The notes under the pieces are model-generated. The model made no database searches. It was given only the letters and a program-made list of their open reading frames with translations, and was not told where the DNA came from. Shown piece after piece: positions 44,181 through 57,350 of a stretch of DNA of 64,000 nt (position 1 is the first letter of the stretch; every line of letters begins with the position of its first letter). The stretch is taken from contig OZ020269.1 in the NCBI GenBank assembly GCA_963971225.1, positions 106,029,486 through 106,093,485 of the forward strand, read 5' to 3'. The stretch is from Melieria omissa (taxonomy: Eukaryota > Arthropoda > Insecta > Diptera > Ulidiidae). Both the position numbers and the translations under genes were made by a program.

Positions 44181-46970
44181 CATCTCATCCGGTTGTTGCA
44201 GTGATTTATGTAACCTTTGTTCTGCATTTATGTAACCATTGCTTGCAAAGTTTCTCAAGCAAACCCAAAAAATTCTAACCAAAAAAAAAAATTAACTTAA
44301 ATACAAATCTAATAAAATCAAGAAACGTTCTGAGGGCAATGCGAAATGTGACTCGGAAGTGTCGAGTGCGGCGCTCGTCATAGAAAATTATGATTGCACA
44401 AACACAAACATAAACCAATTATTGTTAATGTGATGATTGTTGTTGTTATTATTATGATTGTTGTTGTTGTTGTTGTTGTTCTTATTATTATTGCTGCTAT
44501 TATATATTTATTTTTTCGACTACGATTTTCATCATAATTTCATTTGGCACTTGAGTTCTTCTTTTCATTTCGATTGTGCGAGTTGTTGCTGCTCTTTTGT
44601 TGTATTTGTTGTGTTCTTGTTACTATTGTTGGCAATTGGTAGTTGCCAACTATTTGTTGTAGTTTTGTTTTGGCCATTTAATTTATGCTAGCAACCGATT
44701 TTTGGGCGTTTTTTCTACTACTACTTCTTCTTCTTCTTTGACTTGGGGCCCCTGTCACACCGCGGCCACCTGATCGCAATGTTTTTCATTCTTATTCTTA
44801 TTGTTGTTGTTTTTTATAGTTTAGCATTTTTTTGTATGACTGACGTTGTTTGTGTTGTTTTCTTTTCTTTTCAATACATTTTTTTCTTGACATTTATTGT
44901 TGTTGCTGGCGTCGTCGTCGTTAGTATTTTGGCCAAAACGTTCATTGCTCCCGAGAACGAAAAAATTCAAGGTTAAATTTTGATGCGTAATAACAACAAT
45001 TCATGTGGCGGCGTGTAATTTTGTGCTGACTGTATGACGCGAGTGTGAGTGAGTGTGTGTGTTTGCATTTTTTTTGAGGTTTGGGTTAACACGCTGCCTT
45101 TCGCTGAGTTCGCTCGCTCGGTCGCTCGCTTGCTGGCGATAATCGCAATGTTTTTCTACACATGTTTTTATTTGTATTTCATTTTTATTTTTGTACTTTT
45201 TGTTGTTGTTAACAACTAGCGGCCGGCTTTTGGGCTGTGAACGCAACGCGTCAGACCGCACGCAGCATTAAGTAAGAGGAAGCATTGCGGCGGCGGCGGC
45301 GGCATTGAAAGCAACGTCCAGCCGAGCTTCACCTGCTGCTTTTGCACACTGAAGTCGCTTTACCAGCCCCTCTGCCCCTCTCGCCGCCTTTCATGTTGAC
45401 TGCTGCTAGGCCAACAATTTCTTGACACGCGTTTTTTTTCTTCGTCTAAGTATTTCGGCTGCTCATTTTAGTAATTACAACCACTTGTTGTTGTTGCCAG
45501 TGCGTTCAGCGCCCCGCAACATGCATCGTCCTGCCACCTTTGTTCGCTTTTGTGTAGGCAACACGTGTGTTCTGGTTGTTGTTGTTGTTATTCAGTGAAT
45601 TCAAATGATTTGCTGACTTTGCTCGCCCCACACACCCTCTGCTTCTTCTTCTTCTTGTTTTCGCTTTGTGCTTGGCACTGTTGAGGGTTCTGGCTGACAG
45701 GGTGGCAATCATTGCCACCGACCCTCGCTTGAGCACTTTTGTTCAGTTCTTTTTCATATTTTTTCTATTCTGCTCTCTTTTTCAATCAACGTTATGGTTT
45801 TTTTGTATTCCAATTTTTATTTAATTTTTTTACTTTTGTATATATAATTTTTAAACAATTTTTTCCTCGTTATGGTTCTTTAATAAGCAACAATAACCGC
45901 AATCAACAATCATTTGTGATTTATGACTTTAGTTTTTGGCATGAATCACTTTGTTTGGCTTTTGTTTTTAATTAAAAAGTTTTAAATTAATATTTACTCA
46001 ACTCAATGCTTCCAAAAAATATAAAAACGTTTATGCACGGAAGTTGCTCATTCAAAAGTTGACCTTTTCAAAACCAATTAAAATCATTTTGATTATTAAA
46101 TGCAAAATCAACATGAAATAAGTTTTTAATAGTTTTAAACCATTTTTTTATGAATAGTTTTATGGGTTTTTGATAATTTGGAAATATAAGTAAAATTTTT
46201 AATTTTTAATGCAAATTTGATATGAAGATTATTTTTATTAAAACTTTACATTTTTCAAACAACGTTGACACTTTGCGTTAGTCAAGACATGAGCGAAAAA
46301 TTTTAGTTGGAAATCGAAAAAAAATTCAATGGCACTAAACACATAAACTGAAATGAGCCAAAAATTGGCCCCAAAAAATAAAAGCGAAAACCCCAAAAAA
46401 ACAAAATAAAAAACCAACAACAACATTTGAACGGCTTCACTTTTGCGAATGTCAACACCGAAGCAGAGTGTTGCCGCTGACAATGAGCGCGTCGTTTGGT
46501 GACAATGGCTCGTGCAATTTTGACAATTTGCGCTGTCAAACGTGATCCAAATGCCAAAATGCCAAGAGACGAAATTTGTTATTTTTATTTATTACTGTTG
46601 CAGGCGGCCAGTGTGTGTGCGAGTTACAATAACAAAAGTTGAACTTAAAGCAAGCATATTTTTTTCGATGAACGATTCATGACTTTGAATAAAATGCAAC
46701 AACAACAACAATAGCAGAGCAATAAGAACAATGATGAGCAACCAATGAAGCGAGGAACGTGCAAAATATTACAAAACATGGGCAAGACGTGCAGTTTGTC
46801 AGTGGAGTCAAAGCGTTAAACAATACTCAATGCACAGAGAAATATTTAGAAGAGCAGAGCTAAGTGAGAAAGATGAGAAAGTAAGGAGGTCTCACATGGA
46901 GGGTCAGTCATTGACCGAAATGAAATGGGGTATTGAAATGAGTTTTAAACATTTAAATTTTAAACAAAGT
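44180..46970. other. Unique DNA with GTT runs and a (CGG)n tract
   Basis: (GTT)n at 44457-44482, TTC run at 44720-44740, and (CGG)n at 45285-45303 inside a GC-rich island (45230-45740). Frames here are low-complexity hydrophobic readings of GTT runs. No gene is supported. Confidence 0.45.
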
Positions 46971-47350
46971 CAAACTAAACATTCAGAGTAGAAATATTAA
47001 TTTTCGGAGTAACTCGGAATTGGTTTAAACCGCTTCTGGACAATAGCTTAATACGTTTTTACAGTAAAAGATATGTCTAGGTGAAATAAATAATTCGGAG
47101 TTGAAATTTTCATTTTCGGAGTAACTCCGAATTGGTTAAAATCGCTTCTGTCTAGTTGAAATAAATAATTCGGAGTTGAAATTTTAATTTTCGGAAAAAC
47201 TCCGAATTAGTTCAAACCGTTGTTAGACAATAGTTTAGCAATTTTTGTACTGAAACATAAATTTAAATAAATAATTCAGAGTTAAAATTAAAATTTTCGG
47301 AGTAACTCCGAATTGGTTCAACCGCTTTGGTGACTAAAACATACCCGAAT
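46970..47350. repeat. Palindromic TTCGGAGT array, first block
   Basis: Four units have TTTTCGGAGTAACTCCGAAT or variants at about 47002, 47115, 47190 and 47296, each followed by TGGTT and an AAACCGCTT-like block, and each preceded by AATTCGGAGTTGAAATTTT or a variant. Confidence 0.85.
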
Positions 47351-48400
47351 GCAAAGATAAATATTTAGAAGATCAGAGCCAAGAGAGAAACATGAGAAAG
47401 TAAGGACGTCTCACATGGAGATTCAGTCATTGCTGTAGATTCCTTCAAAGTAAGTGTCAGCTAGTAGTTGCCAAACAAAATTGCACTGCAATAAGTGAAC
47501 GCAAGATTGCTGCACACAATCGTCGACCGACAATCGACCACTGATCGCATAGCAACTCGCCGTTCGCTCACGCAACTAACGAACGCACATTCACTACGCC
47601 AAATTTTAAAGCAAATACTCGTACTTGCCATTAAAATTGTCTTTTTCGTTGTTCGACGTACTTGAAACTGGTTTATTGTTGCTTTTCGATTCAAAGTGAT
47701 TTTGACTTTGCGACACACGACAACATGACGCACTCATTGGCAACAACAACTCCTTCATATACTTAAAATAAATTCGTGTTGTGTCCATTGTAAACATGAT
47801 TGTTGTTGTTGTTATTATTATTGTTGTAATTATTTTGCATTAAGCGAAAAATAGTGGCCATTCAATTCCAGTCTGTTGTTGACGTGCACGTTCATGTTGT
47901 GCTCCTAATTGAGTTCCGAAAAAATTCATGCGAGCCGCCATCCATCCATCCATCCATCCGTTTGTTCGTCCGTCCGTTCATTTGTCGAACAACAAAGCGC
48001 CATCGTGCGCCATGTTTTTCATTGTATCGCATTACATAATATTTGTCAAATAAAAAAAAATAACAAGCAGTAAAGGTCAACACGTCCAAGTCGCCACCAA
48101 TCTTCGCTACCAACGGCAACTGTCCAACTCGTCGAACAGCCCATTTCGGCCGCTCAAGTTGGTTGAATCGCTTTGGTCGACGCCCGACGCTGGGCGGCAC
48201 ATTTGTTTAATGGATTTTACGAGTGACATGTTATCGACATATCGGTAAATAACGAGTTTTTTCTTATACATTCTGGCTATTGTTTCATTATGGATACTTT
48301 CGGAGAGGAAAAACAAAATATTCCTAAAAGTATGAAAAACAAAAGAGTAAATTCTGTTACATTTTGGAGATCATATGGCAGACCGAAATAAAATGTGGTA
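47350..48400. other. Unique GC-richer DNA between two blocks of one array
   Basis: A (CATC)n run lies at 47937-47960 with CGTC repeats after it. 47470-47600 and 48065-48210 are GC-richer and contain many short frames without a recognisable product. The same array family resumes on the right. Confidence 0.5.
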
Positions 48401-49900
48401 TTGAAATAAGCTTTAAACATTAAAATATTTAACCAAGTTAAACTGAACATACAGAGTTGAAATATTAGTTTTTGGAGTAACTGCGAATTGGTTCAAACCA
48501 CTTTTAGACAATAGCTTAATAAGGTTTTACAGTAAACCATAAATCTAAAATGAAATAAATAATTCTTAGTTGAAATTCGGAGTAATTCCGAGAAGATTTA
48601 AACCGCTTCAAGACAACAGTTTAGCAATTTTTAGCACTAAAACATAAATGTAAAGTAAAATAAATAATTCAGAGTTGAAATTTTAATTTTCGGAGTAACT
48701 CCGAATTGACTGAAACCGTATTAAACAATAATTTCAAAGTTTTAGCAGCAAAACATAAATTTAAGCCGAAATAAATAATTCAGAATTGAAATTTTAATTT
48801 TCGGAGTAACTCTGAATTGATTGAACCCATTCTTAGACAATAGCTTAGGCAATTTTAGCACCAAAATGAAAATTGCAAGTTAAATAAACAATTCGGAGTT
48901 GAAATTTTAATTTTCGGAGTAATTTCGAACTTTCTAAAATGTTACCAAAATTAAAATTACAATGTTTAAAGTAAATATTTGCCTTTTTTTTTACTCTAAA
49001 GCTAACCTTGAAGTTTTGAAATCTAAAACTAATCATGAAATATTTGAGTCAAGTGCCTTTCATTAAAATTGTGCATTGTTGTACAAAGTATTTTAAAGTC
49101 GAATGAAACATTTTGAACAAAAATTTTAATTTTTAGAGAACCTCCCAGTTTGCTCAAATAGTTTTTAGACGACAGCTTAAAAATTTTTCAAACTAAAACA
49201 TCAACTTAATTCAGCTACATAAAACATTTGGAATACAAATTTTGAATTTCGGAGTAACTACCAATTTTCTCAAATAGTTTCAAATTTGGAGTAAACATAT
49301 TTATTTTCAGAGTAACTGCAAATTTCTTGAAACATTTCCAAACTGAAATTCAGTATACGTGAAGAAAGGATTTGCTTTTTTATAGATTCAAAAGAAAACT
49401 GTAATTTTGAAATCCATTTCAAAAACAAAAAATTTTAGTTGAAGGCTCTACACTGCAGTTGATAGTTTTTTTATTCAAATAAAACTATTTGAAAGTTAAT
49501 TAAAAAATTCTGAGTAAGAATTATGATTTTCGGAGTAACTCCGAATTTGCTAAAACAGTTTTTTGGATGACATTTTAGCAATTTTCACACTAAAACCACA
49601 GTTTCCATTAAATGAAACAATCAGAATACAAATTTTGTTTTTCGGAGTTACTCCGAATTTGCTGAAATAGTTTTGAAATGCCAATTCAACCATTATGAGT
49701 ACTAAAACATGAAATAAAAGTTACATAAAACATTCTGAATAAAAATTTTGATTTTCGGAGTAACTCCGAATTTGCTCAAATAGTTTAAAAAGACATGTTG
49801 ACACGTTTTAACACTAAAACAAAAATTCTTTTTATTTAGAGTTATATACACACATTAGGAGTACTCCGAATTAGTAAAAAATCACAGAAACAGCAGTTTT
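48400..49900. repeat. Palindromic TTCGGAGT array, main block (~112-bp period)
   Basis: The 17-base palindrome TTCGGAGTAACTCCGAA, an 8-bp inverted repeat around a single A, or close variants, occurs near 48470, 48576, 48689, 48800, 48913, 49248, 49305, 49529, 49641 and 49754. Well-preserved neighbours are 106-113 bp apart. Between them recur AACATAAA, GAAATAAATAATTC and a TTTTAGACAATAGCTTA-like block. The middle (48.95-49.2 kb) is decayed. Confidence 0.9.
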
Positions 49901-52200
49901 TAAAATATTTTGAACCAAAAACTAATACTTAGTACATTTTCCCTTCGGTCTACCGCTCAAAAAATCACTGTTATTGGATATTCAAATCTAACACAATTCA
50001 AAGAAACTTTTCCATCTTGCGCAATAAAAATCACAAAAGTTGTAGGATTGCTCCGAAATTGAAAACATTTCAACATAAAATTCAAACATTTCGCTCCACT
50101 CCAGTTTGCACAAGTCATTCAATGTTGTGTGTTTGTTGTCATGAAAATTCAATGCAAAATTGCCAGTGCTGCCACTCCAAAATTAGTTGTTTGCTGTTGT
50201 CCTGCGTCACGAACATGACATGGAGTTTGAATTGATGTTCACCCAATTTTCATGGCAATTGCCAATTGACCAATTTGGACTACTAGTGCTAAACAGTTTG
50301 GCAAATTGCAGTGGCACATAAATAGAGCTCGACCGCCCGCGCATAGTCGACAAGCTGCCATTGCTGTAGGCGGTCACTAAATTTCACTCGCCTTCGCCAA
50401 ACACAAACAACACAATTGCAAAGACAAAATTTCCAGGAAAAAAAAATAAATCCAACAGCGGACATGTTGAGTGAGCGAAAGTGTGGCAACACTCAAAAAT
50501 AAAAATAAAAACATTTAAAAAATAAAAAGTTAAAAAAGAAAACGAAAGGAAAGGAAACAGGCACAACACTTAGCACCCAATGCAATGTTTGCAAAGAGCA
50601 CAAAAATGAAATGTTCAAAATGAAAGGTTGCCACTTGGTGTGACCAAAAACGGTAGCGCCAGCCTTTGGCCCACTTATACAAACTGGTTGAGAGCAAACG
50701 GAAAAAGTGACTGAACAGAAGGAGGAGGCCAGAGGAAGAGGAGAGCTGCTCGCCGCTGTCTTTTCACTGTTTAATTCAATTGCAACGCTAAGTGGCAGCG
50801 CTGCGACGATAATTGCTACCAGCTGCCTCGATAAGCGGCCCACCCAGGGCTCCACTTTGATGCTGCGTCAAAACACAATTAAAGCTTTCTTTTTAATTTT
50901 TTCTTTTACGGTTTTTATAAATTTTTATTTTGCTGGCAGCTTAAAACGTCTATCGGCAACAATCAATGCGACACCGCCAACAACAAGCAACAACAATAAC
51001 CAACACAATAAGTGGCAGCAAAAAGAAAGTCTGGCAACGGCCAAATGTGGTGAGAGAACAGGGGGAGAGAGAGAGAGATGAAAAGGCTGCAATTCGATAT
51101 GAACGGTAATTGCAATTGTTGTGGTTGTTGTTGTTTAATCACAGCGCAGATTGTGTCCATTTTTAGCGGGTTTTTTCTTGATTATTATTTAATTTTTTTA
51201 CTTTTACAAAGAGAAAAGAAAAAAACGTGTCTCGAAAATATTGTATACAGACGTAGACGGCTCGCAAATGGCCAACTGTCCGAATTGAGCCGCAAAAAGG
51301 TGCGCAACGTCAGTCAATTTCCATGCCTTGGGGCGTAACAAATTTGTAATTCGATGTTTTTGGTATTATTGTTGTTGTTGCATGGCAAATTTGCGCACAA
51401 TTAATTTCTACTTATTTCAAAATTAACGCCTGTCATTTGCAACGTTTGTTGCTGCAGCTGTTGTTACTTCTCTGGCGCTTTGGAATTTTTTGCCAAAACA
51501 AGGAATGTAACTTTCGGACAATTAACATTTATTCCGAAAAACATTTGGCTTCAATTTTGATGTTATTTTGCAAACTTGAAACAAAATCAACGAATTTAGT
51601 TAACTGATTTACAAATGTTTAACCTACTTTTCTCTGATGCATAACAAAATGTTCTCTAGGCCAGTTTTTTACAGTGTACCCTACACTTACATACGAGTAT
51701 GTACGCCTGAATGAATGTGAATGTGCAACGGACTTAAACAATTTCATCTAATGGCCATAAAAATTATGTTATAGGCGATTTACATTGCGGTTAATGGATG
51801 CCAACTGACGGGGCGTTAAACAAATAGTGAAGGTTGCACGTACATTACAGTTAAAAAAAAAAACAAAACAAAAAACATTTTTACACGCTTTTGTTGCTGA
51901 TTTAATTTTCGTAATCTTTTTTATTTATTATTTAATTTTTTTCGGTAATGATGCCTGAACTTTTTATTTATTTTGGCTTTAAAGCCGCAAGATAATACAT
52001 TATCGCTTTTTTGATTGTTTTGATTTTAATGCTTTGATACTTTTTGAATTGCGCAAGTTTACATCTTTGAGTTGTAAGCAACAGTAAGTTTTTGGGAATG
52101 CAAACATTTTTATGAAAACCTCAACATAAAGTTGCCCATACTGAGCTATAAAAATGTATCATCAGTTTTTCGTTTTTTTGTTGAAATTAAACATTTTTGA
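49900..52200. other. Unique non-coding DNA
   Basis: A GC-richer patch at 50640-50880 and a (GA)n run at 51062-51078 followed by a GTT run are the only landmarks. Several frames on both strands overlap here; none has a recognisable product. Confidence 0.45.
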
Positions 52201-53350
52201 GCCAAATAAAAAATTCGGAGTAAAATTTTTCATTTTCGGAGTAACTCCGAATTTATGTATTTAGTTTGTTTTGCCAATTTTGTTGAAATGAAACTCTTTT
52301 TGACTAAATAAATAGTGCGGAGTAAAATTTTTAATTTTCGGAGTAACTCCGAATTTATGTATTTAGTTTATTTTGCAAATTTTGAAGCAAATCAAGTTAA
52401 ATCGCAAATTCGGATTGAGCATTTAGATTTAGGAAACTTGGAATGGAACTCCGAATGTGTTCAAACAGTTTTTAGATATTATTTTATAAACTTTAAGCAC
52501 AAAACCAACAGTTTACGAATTTTTAAAGTGCAGTTTTTCTTTAAGAAACAACTTTTCAGAGTTTCTATACGCTCAATTTTAAATTCGGAAAAAAATATTT
52601 AAATATTTTGAGCAAAGACTTGGTTTTTAGTCAATTTCTAAGCCAAAAAATAGAAATAGTTTTAAAATTGGTTTCAAGAAGGAAATACTTTAACGCTTAA
52701 ATATTAAAGTTTTTTAAAATGAAAACTTTTCATGTTATATAGGAAGTTTGGAGCGAAAATTTCGAGAAAACTCCAAATGTGCTCAATCGTTTTCTTATTC
52801 ATATCTAGAATATCTAACTAGTCTGCAAGAATTATGTGCCCAAAGGCTGAATAAATAATTAAAGAAAAAAGCATTTGAATTAAATAAAAGAAGTATACAA
52901 ATTAAAATTGTCGAGTAAAATTTAACATTCTAAGTAAAAATTTACATTTCCGGAGCAATTTGGAACTTAACCCTTATTCTCATACCCAAACTTACTAACG
53001 TCGTTTGGCACCCGGGGTACCCGGGTACCCATTTCATGAAATTTTTAAGTTTTCAATATTTTATTAATTAAAAAGTGTTTATAAAATTTTGATATGATTT
53101 GTTCGCTTTTCACCTAAATAACGAGGATCCGGAAGGTAAAAAAATTTTCATTATTTGTCAGTTTTTTCACGAAAATACATCGCAGTGGGCACCCGGGTAC
53201 CCGGGTATGAGAATAAGAAGATAAAGGTAAAATTTCAATTTTCGGAGCAACTCCGAAATTTCGGAAATAATTTTACACCTGAAATTCAGTTTTAGAGCGA
53301 AATTGTAATTTTCGGAGTAATTCCGAATTTTCGGAAATACGTTTATATGT
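52200..53350. repeat. Palindromic TTCGGAGT array, decayed third block
   Basis: Units with ATTTTCGGAGTAACTCCGAA lie near 52235 and 52336, 101 bp apart, each preceded by CGGAGTAAAATTTTT. Weaker copies lie near 53238 and 53308 (TTTTCGGAGTAATTCCGAA). A MITE-like element sits between them. Confidence 0.8.
52967..53217. mobile_element. piggyBac-like MITE
   Basis: CTTATTCTCATACCC at 52973-52987 is a perfect 15-bp inverted repeat of GGGTATGAGAATAAG at 53203-53217. The left end reads TTAACCC, the TTAA target and CCC terminus typical of the piggyBac superfamily. Just inside each end is a GC-rich palindromic block: ACCCGGGTACCCGGGT on the right (53191-53206) and a near copy on the left (53010-53030). 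The ~200-bp interior is AT-rich with no coding capacity. The right end lacks the matching GGGTTAA (AAGAAGATAA instead), so the element is damaged or the boundary is a few bases off. Confidence 0.6.
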
Positions 53351-55540
53351 CTTTTGGTGGGAAATAGTGACTTTTCTTAATCATTTCTATATAAATTTGA
53401 GTACAAAAGTACCAATTGCCTGTTAATTTTAACTTAAGTAATCAGTTTTTTGTTTTAAAACGTTTAAATGTTTCTCAAGATTTGGATTCTGATATGTCTA
53501 CGTATGGTTGTATGACAAGTATATTTCTCTACTCTCTAAATTTTCGGGACTTGCTTCTGAAGTTTGTGGTGATTTTTTTTACTTTTGTATTCATTTAAGC
53601 ATTGAACAATGTATTAATATTTATTAATAGATTTTATTTTTGTCCAAGTAAATCTTCAATTTATTAATTTACAATTTGTATTCAATAAAGAAAGAAAAAC
53701 AACCAACTTTTTGCCCTTGCAATGCAAAGTTTTTTTATAACTCAAAATTGATTAAACTTGCTTTTACTTGTTGACTATTTTTTGATGCGTATTGTATTTG
53801 CATTTTTTTTTTGTTGTTGTAGTATTATTGTGGGTGTTTGCTTAGCGAGTAGCTGTTTATTTTATTTTTGTGTGCTTTTTGTACATTTAATTTGTTGTTT
53901 TTGTTGTTGTGATAAGTACGAGGAGGCCGGCGAGAGGTTAGTAAATGTGAAGGTTTTGCAATTTTTTTATGGTTATTTGCAACAGCACCAAAAAACAAAA
54001 AACCTTTGTGGTTGTAGATTATTTTGTTTTAATTGGCAACGTCATTTTTATCAAATTTAGGTCTCTGGGTGTTTATTTTGGCATATTTTCGGTACTACAC
54101 GCAATGACAGAGACAGCGAAACAATTGTCGAAACTGGTACAAGGTGAGCGTGGTGACCGTCTAGAAAGTGGGGTAATCTTGAGAAATTCAGGCTACAGAC
54201 AAACTGAGGAAGGAATGACAATGATTAAGTGATACTAAATACTATAAGTGGTAGTTTTAGAGAAAAATTTAAAACCTTCGACAAAAGTCAGAAGGTTTAT
54301 CTTTTGTTTATTTTAAAGTTTAAAAGTGGTGTGGAAAAGGGGCGTTGAAAAGGAGGTTTGGTAGTCAAAGGGATTTCAAAGAATGGATGCAAGGCAGTGA
54401 TGGCCATTCTGCTGCTCGCGAGAGTCGAAATGGTCATCAGGAGGAACATTTTTTGTAATTAAAAAAAACGCAAAAAACAAAACAAAAAATATCTGAGCGC
54501 CCTAACTTTCCGGGAATAAACTCATAAAACTTTTCAATTTGTTTAAATAATTTTTTATAATTATTCATAATTTTTTAATTTATTTATAAAAGAAACGCGG
54601 CAACTTATTACTTCTTTTATTTCTTTTCACTGCCTATTAACACTTAAAAAAATACTAGACAAACTTACTAACTTTGGCCTGTTTCAAAAAAGAAGACGAC
54701 AAAACACAACAACAACTCTTAGTTCTCTAATATTTTGCTGGTATTTCTTTTGCTTGTGTTAGTTGAGGGGCTTCGGGGGGCGTAGCGAAAGCCAAAGTCA
54801 AAGTAAAGTCCCTGAACTTGACTTCCAAGCTTGAAGAGTCTGCTTCGGTTCGCTGAATGACCAACTAGCTGTCGCTGTTGTTGTCTGTTGTCTTACACTC
54901 TTTTCTTTGCAATTTAATTTGCAAAAATCAAAACACAAAAAGAAAGAATCGTAAAATTTAAAATAAAACTAAAAACTAATAAAAACTACATACAAGCAAA
55001 ATCGTAAGCAAAAGTTCGTGAACTTGTTGCCGGCTACAAGTGGTGAGGCTAATAAATACCGGCCATAAGATATGATGGCATAAATGAGTGAAATGAACAA
55101 CAGAGAGCAAAAAGTCGTAGAGGTGAGAATGGCGAATCTGTCTGACAGACCGGAAAACCACAGTAGAACAAATTCTATTCATAATTTTCAATTAAATTTT
55201 AATTATAGTTGTGTAAATGATAATTGGCCACTGAATTGAACAGTTAATTAGAGGGTGATGCGGTACTTTTTTAAGTGTGTTTTTTGGTAGGAGAAATTTG
55301 TTTAATTATTTCATTATTTTAATTAATTTAATTATTTAATAATTTGAATAATTTAATTATGACAAAGTCAAAAGCTTTTGTGGTAGTTGTAAGCACAACT
55401 CAAAAGGACGAAAAGTGGCCCCTTAGGTGGTCTACTTCGACTTATCTTCGTAGAAATCATTACTTTCTTTAGACACGGGAGAACAGCATCAATGAAGATT
55501 ACTGCCTCGAATTGAATCACAACAATTTTAGTAGATTGAA
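53350..55540. other. Unique AT-rich non-coding DNA
   Basis: No gene supported. Short GTT runs occur near 53810-53910. 54750-54880 is slightly GC-richer without a recognisable product. Confidence 0.45.
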
Positions 55541-56340
55541 AAGCTCTCTAAAGACACTTTAAAGACTGATAGATGGACTTATAAAGGCATCTGTTTCCGT
55601 TCCCTAAACTGAGCTTTCCGGTGCCTCAATTCTGTATTTTTCTTCACTCCATGGACTCATGAAGACATCTGTTTCCGATCACTGAACTGAACTGAGTTCT
55701 TAATTATTCTCCACTCCAAAAAAATTCATGAATACATCAGTTGTTTCCGGTCCCTCACGTCCTCTTTAATTCTGTATTTTTCTTCACTCCATGAACTCAT
55801 GAAGACATCTGTTTTCAGTCCCTGAGTTCTGTATTTTACTCTGCATCAAAATACTCATAAAAACTTTAGCTTTTGATCTCAAAAAACAATCGGCTGGTTG
55901 TTGTCTCTCACGTCCTACTAAATTTTGTATTTTTCTTCACTCTACTGAGTCATGAAGACTTTAGCCGTTTCTAGTCCCTCACGCCCTACTCAATTCTGTA
56001 TTTTTCTTCAATCCATGGACTTACGAAGACATCTGTTTTCGGTCCCTGAACTGAGTTCTGTATTTTTCTTCACTCTATGAACTCATACAAACTTTAACTG
56101 TTGATCCCATAAAAACATTCGCTGTTTCTAGTCCCACATTACCTACTGAAACCAGTATTGTCCACTCCATGCACTGATGAAGATATTCCCTCATATCCCT
56201 CCCTCATGTCTCTCCCTCATGTCGCTCGTATTCAACTAAATTCTGTATTTTTCTCCACTTTATGGACTCATAAAGACTTTAGGCGTTTCTCGTCCCGCAC
56301 GTCCCACTGAATTTTTTTATTATTCTCCAATCCAAGGACT
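55540..56340. repeat. ~80-bp tandem array with TTCTGTATTTTTCTTCACTC
   Basis: The phrase TTCTGTATTTTTCTTCACTC, with CATGGACTCATGAAGACATC and a CTGTTTCCGGTCCCT-like block after it, recurs about ten times between 55570 and 56330, spaced roughly 60-100 bp. Some units include CCTCACGTCCTACT. Confidence 0.85.
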
Positions 56341-57350
56341 CATTAATTTTAAGAAGTTTCATACAATTTAACTGATTGCAAACAATTTAGATTTTTGTGC
56401 AGGTTTCGGAATTTTTGGTGTACTAAAATTTTATAAACATTATAAATTTAAACATTTCATACAAAATATTCATAAATTGTATTTTGAAAAGCTTTACACA
56501 GTTCGTGAAGCATTTTTAGTGAGCCTAGCAAGATTTTAGTACTCTTTAGTACACTTATAATGCACATGAAAACAATGTAAATTAATCTGAAACTATTTTT
56601 TTTTATTCTTAAAGGGTTTATATAGTTTTGAGAGTATTTTTAGTGAGCCAAGCATAAGTTTAGTACTATTTAGTACACTCGTAATGCACAGGAGGACAAT
56701 GCAAATGAATTTCACATTATTTTTGTTATTCTGAAAAGCTTTATACAGTGTGGAAAGCATTTTTAGGGGACCAAGTAAGATTTTGGTACTCTTTAGTACA
56801 CTTATAATGCACATGAAAACATTGTAAATTCATCTGAAACTATTTTTTTTTTATTTTTAAAGAGTTTGTATAGCTTGTAGAGCATTTTTAGTGATCCAAG
56901 CAAAATTTTAGTACTTTTTAGTACACTTATAATGCACATGAGAACAATGTAAATGAATTTAGTTTTTTTTTTTTTATTCGGAAAGGGTTTATACAGTTTT
57001 GAGAGCATTTTTAGTTAGCCAAGCATACTTTTAGTACTATTTAATACAATCATAATGCAGAAGAGAGCAAGGTAAATGCATTTTAAATCATTCTTTTTAT
57101 TCTGAAAGGCTTTATACAGTTCGGGAAGCATTTTTAGTGAACCAGGCAACATTTTAGTACTCTTTAGTACATTTATAATGCACATAAGAACAATGTAAAT
57201 TAATTTTAAATTAATTTTTGGATTCTCAAAGGCTTTATACAGTTTAGTGAGCATTTTTTTTAAGTCAATCATGAATTTAGTACTTTTTAGTACACTCATA
57301 ATGCACAGGAAGACAATGCCAACACATTTGAAATTCTTATCAATCATCTA
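56340..57350. repeat. 124-bp TAGTAC tandem array, first block
   Basis: TTTTAGTACTCTTTAGTACA or a variant lies at about 56534, 56659, 56781, 56907, 57029, 57152 and 57276, spaced 122-126 bp. Each unit also has AAAGGCTTTATACAGTTT, GCATTTTTAGTGAGCCAAGC and AATGCACATGAGAACAATG. Minus-strand frames repeat LYKAFQNKKNN, VLMCIISVLKSTK and GSLKMLSKLYK, but these are simple read-through of the repeat. Confidence 0.9.

Noticed and set aside
45001..45736. Basic minus-strand peptides near the (CGG)n tract
   Set aside because: Low-complexity composition driven by CAA/GTT runs; no family resemblance or gene structure.
56593..57347. Repeated peptide containing VLMCIISVLKSTK as a possible repeat protein
   Set aside because: Period is 122-126 bp, not consistently a multiple of three, so the frames are short and broken; a by-product of the array.
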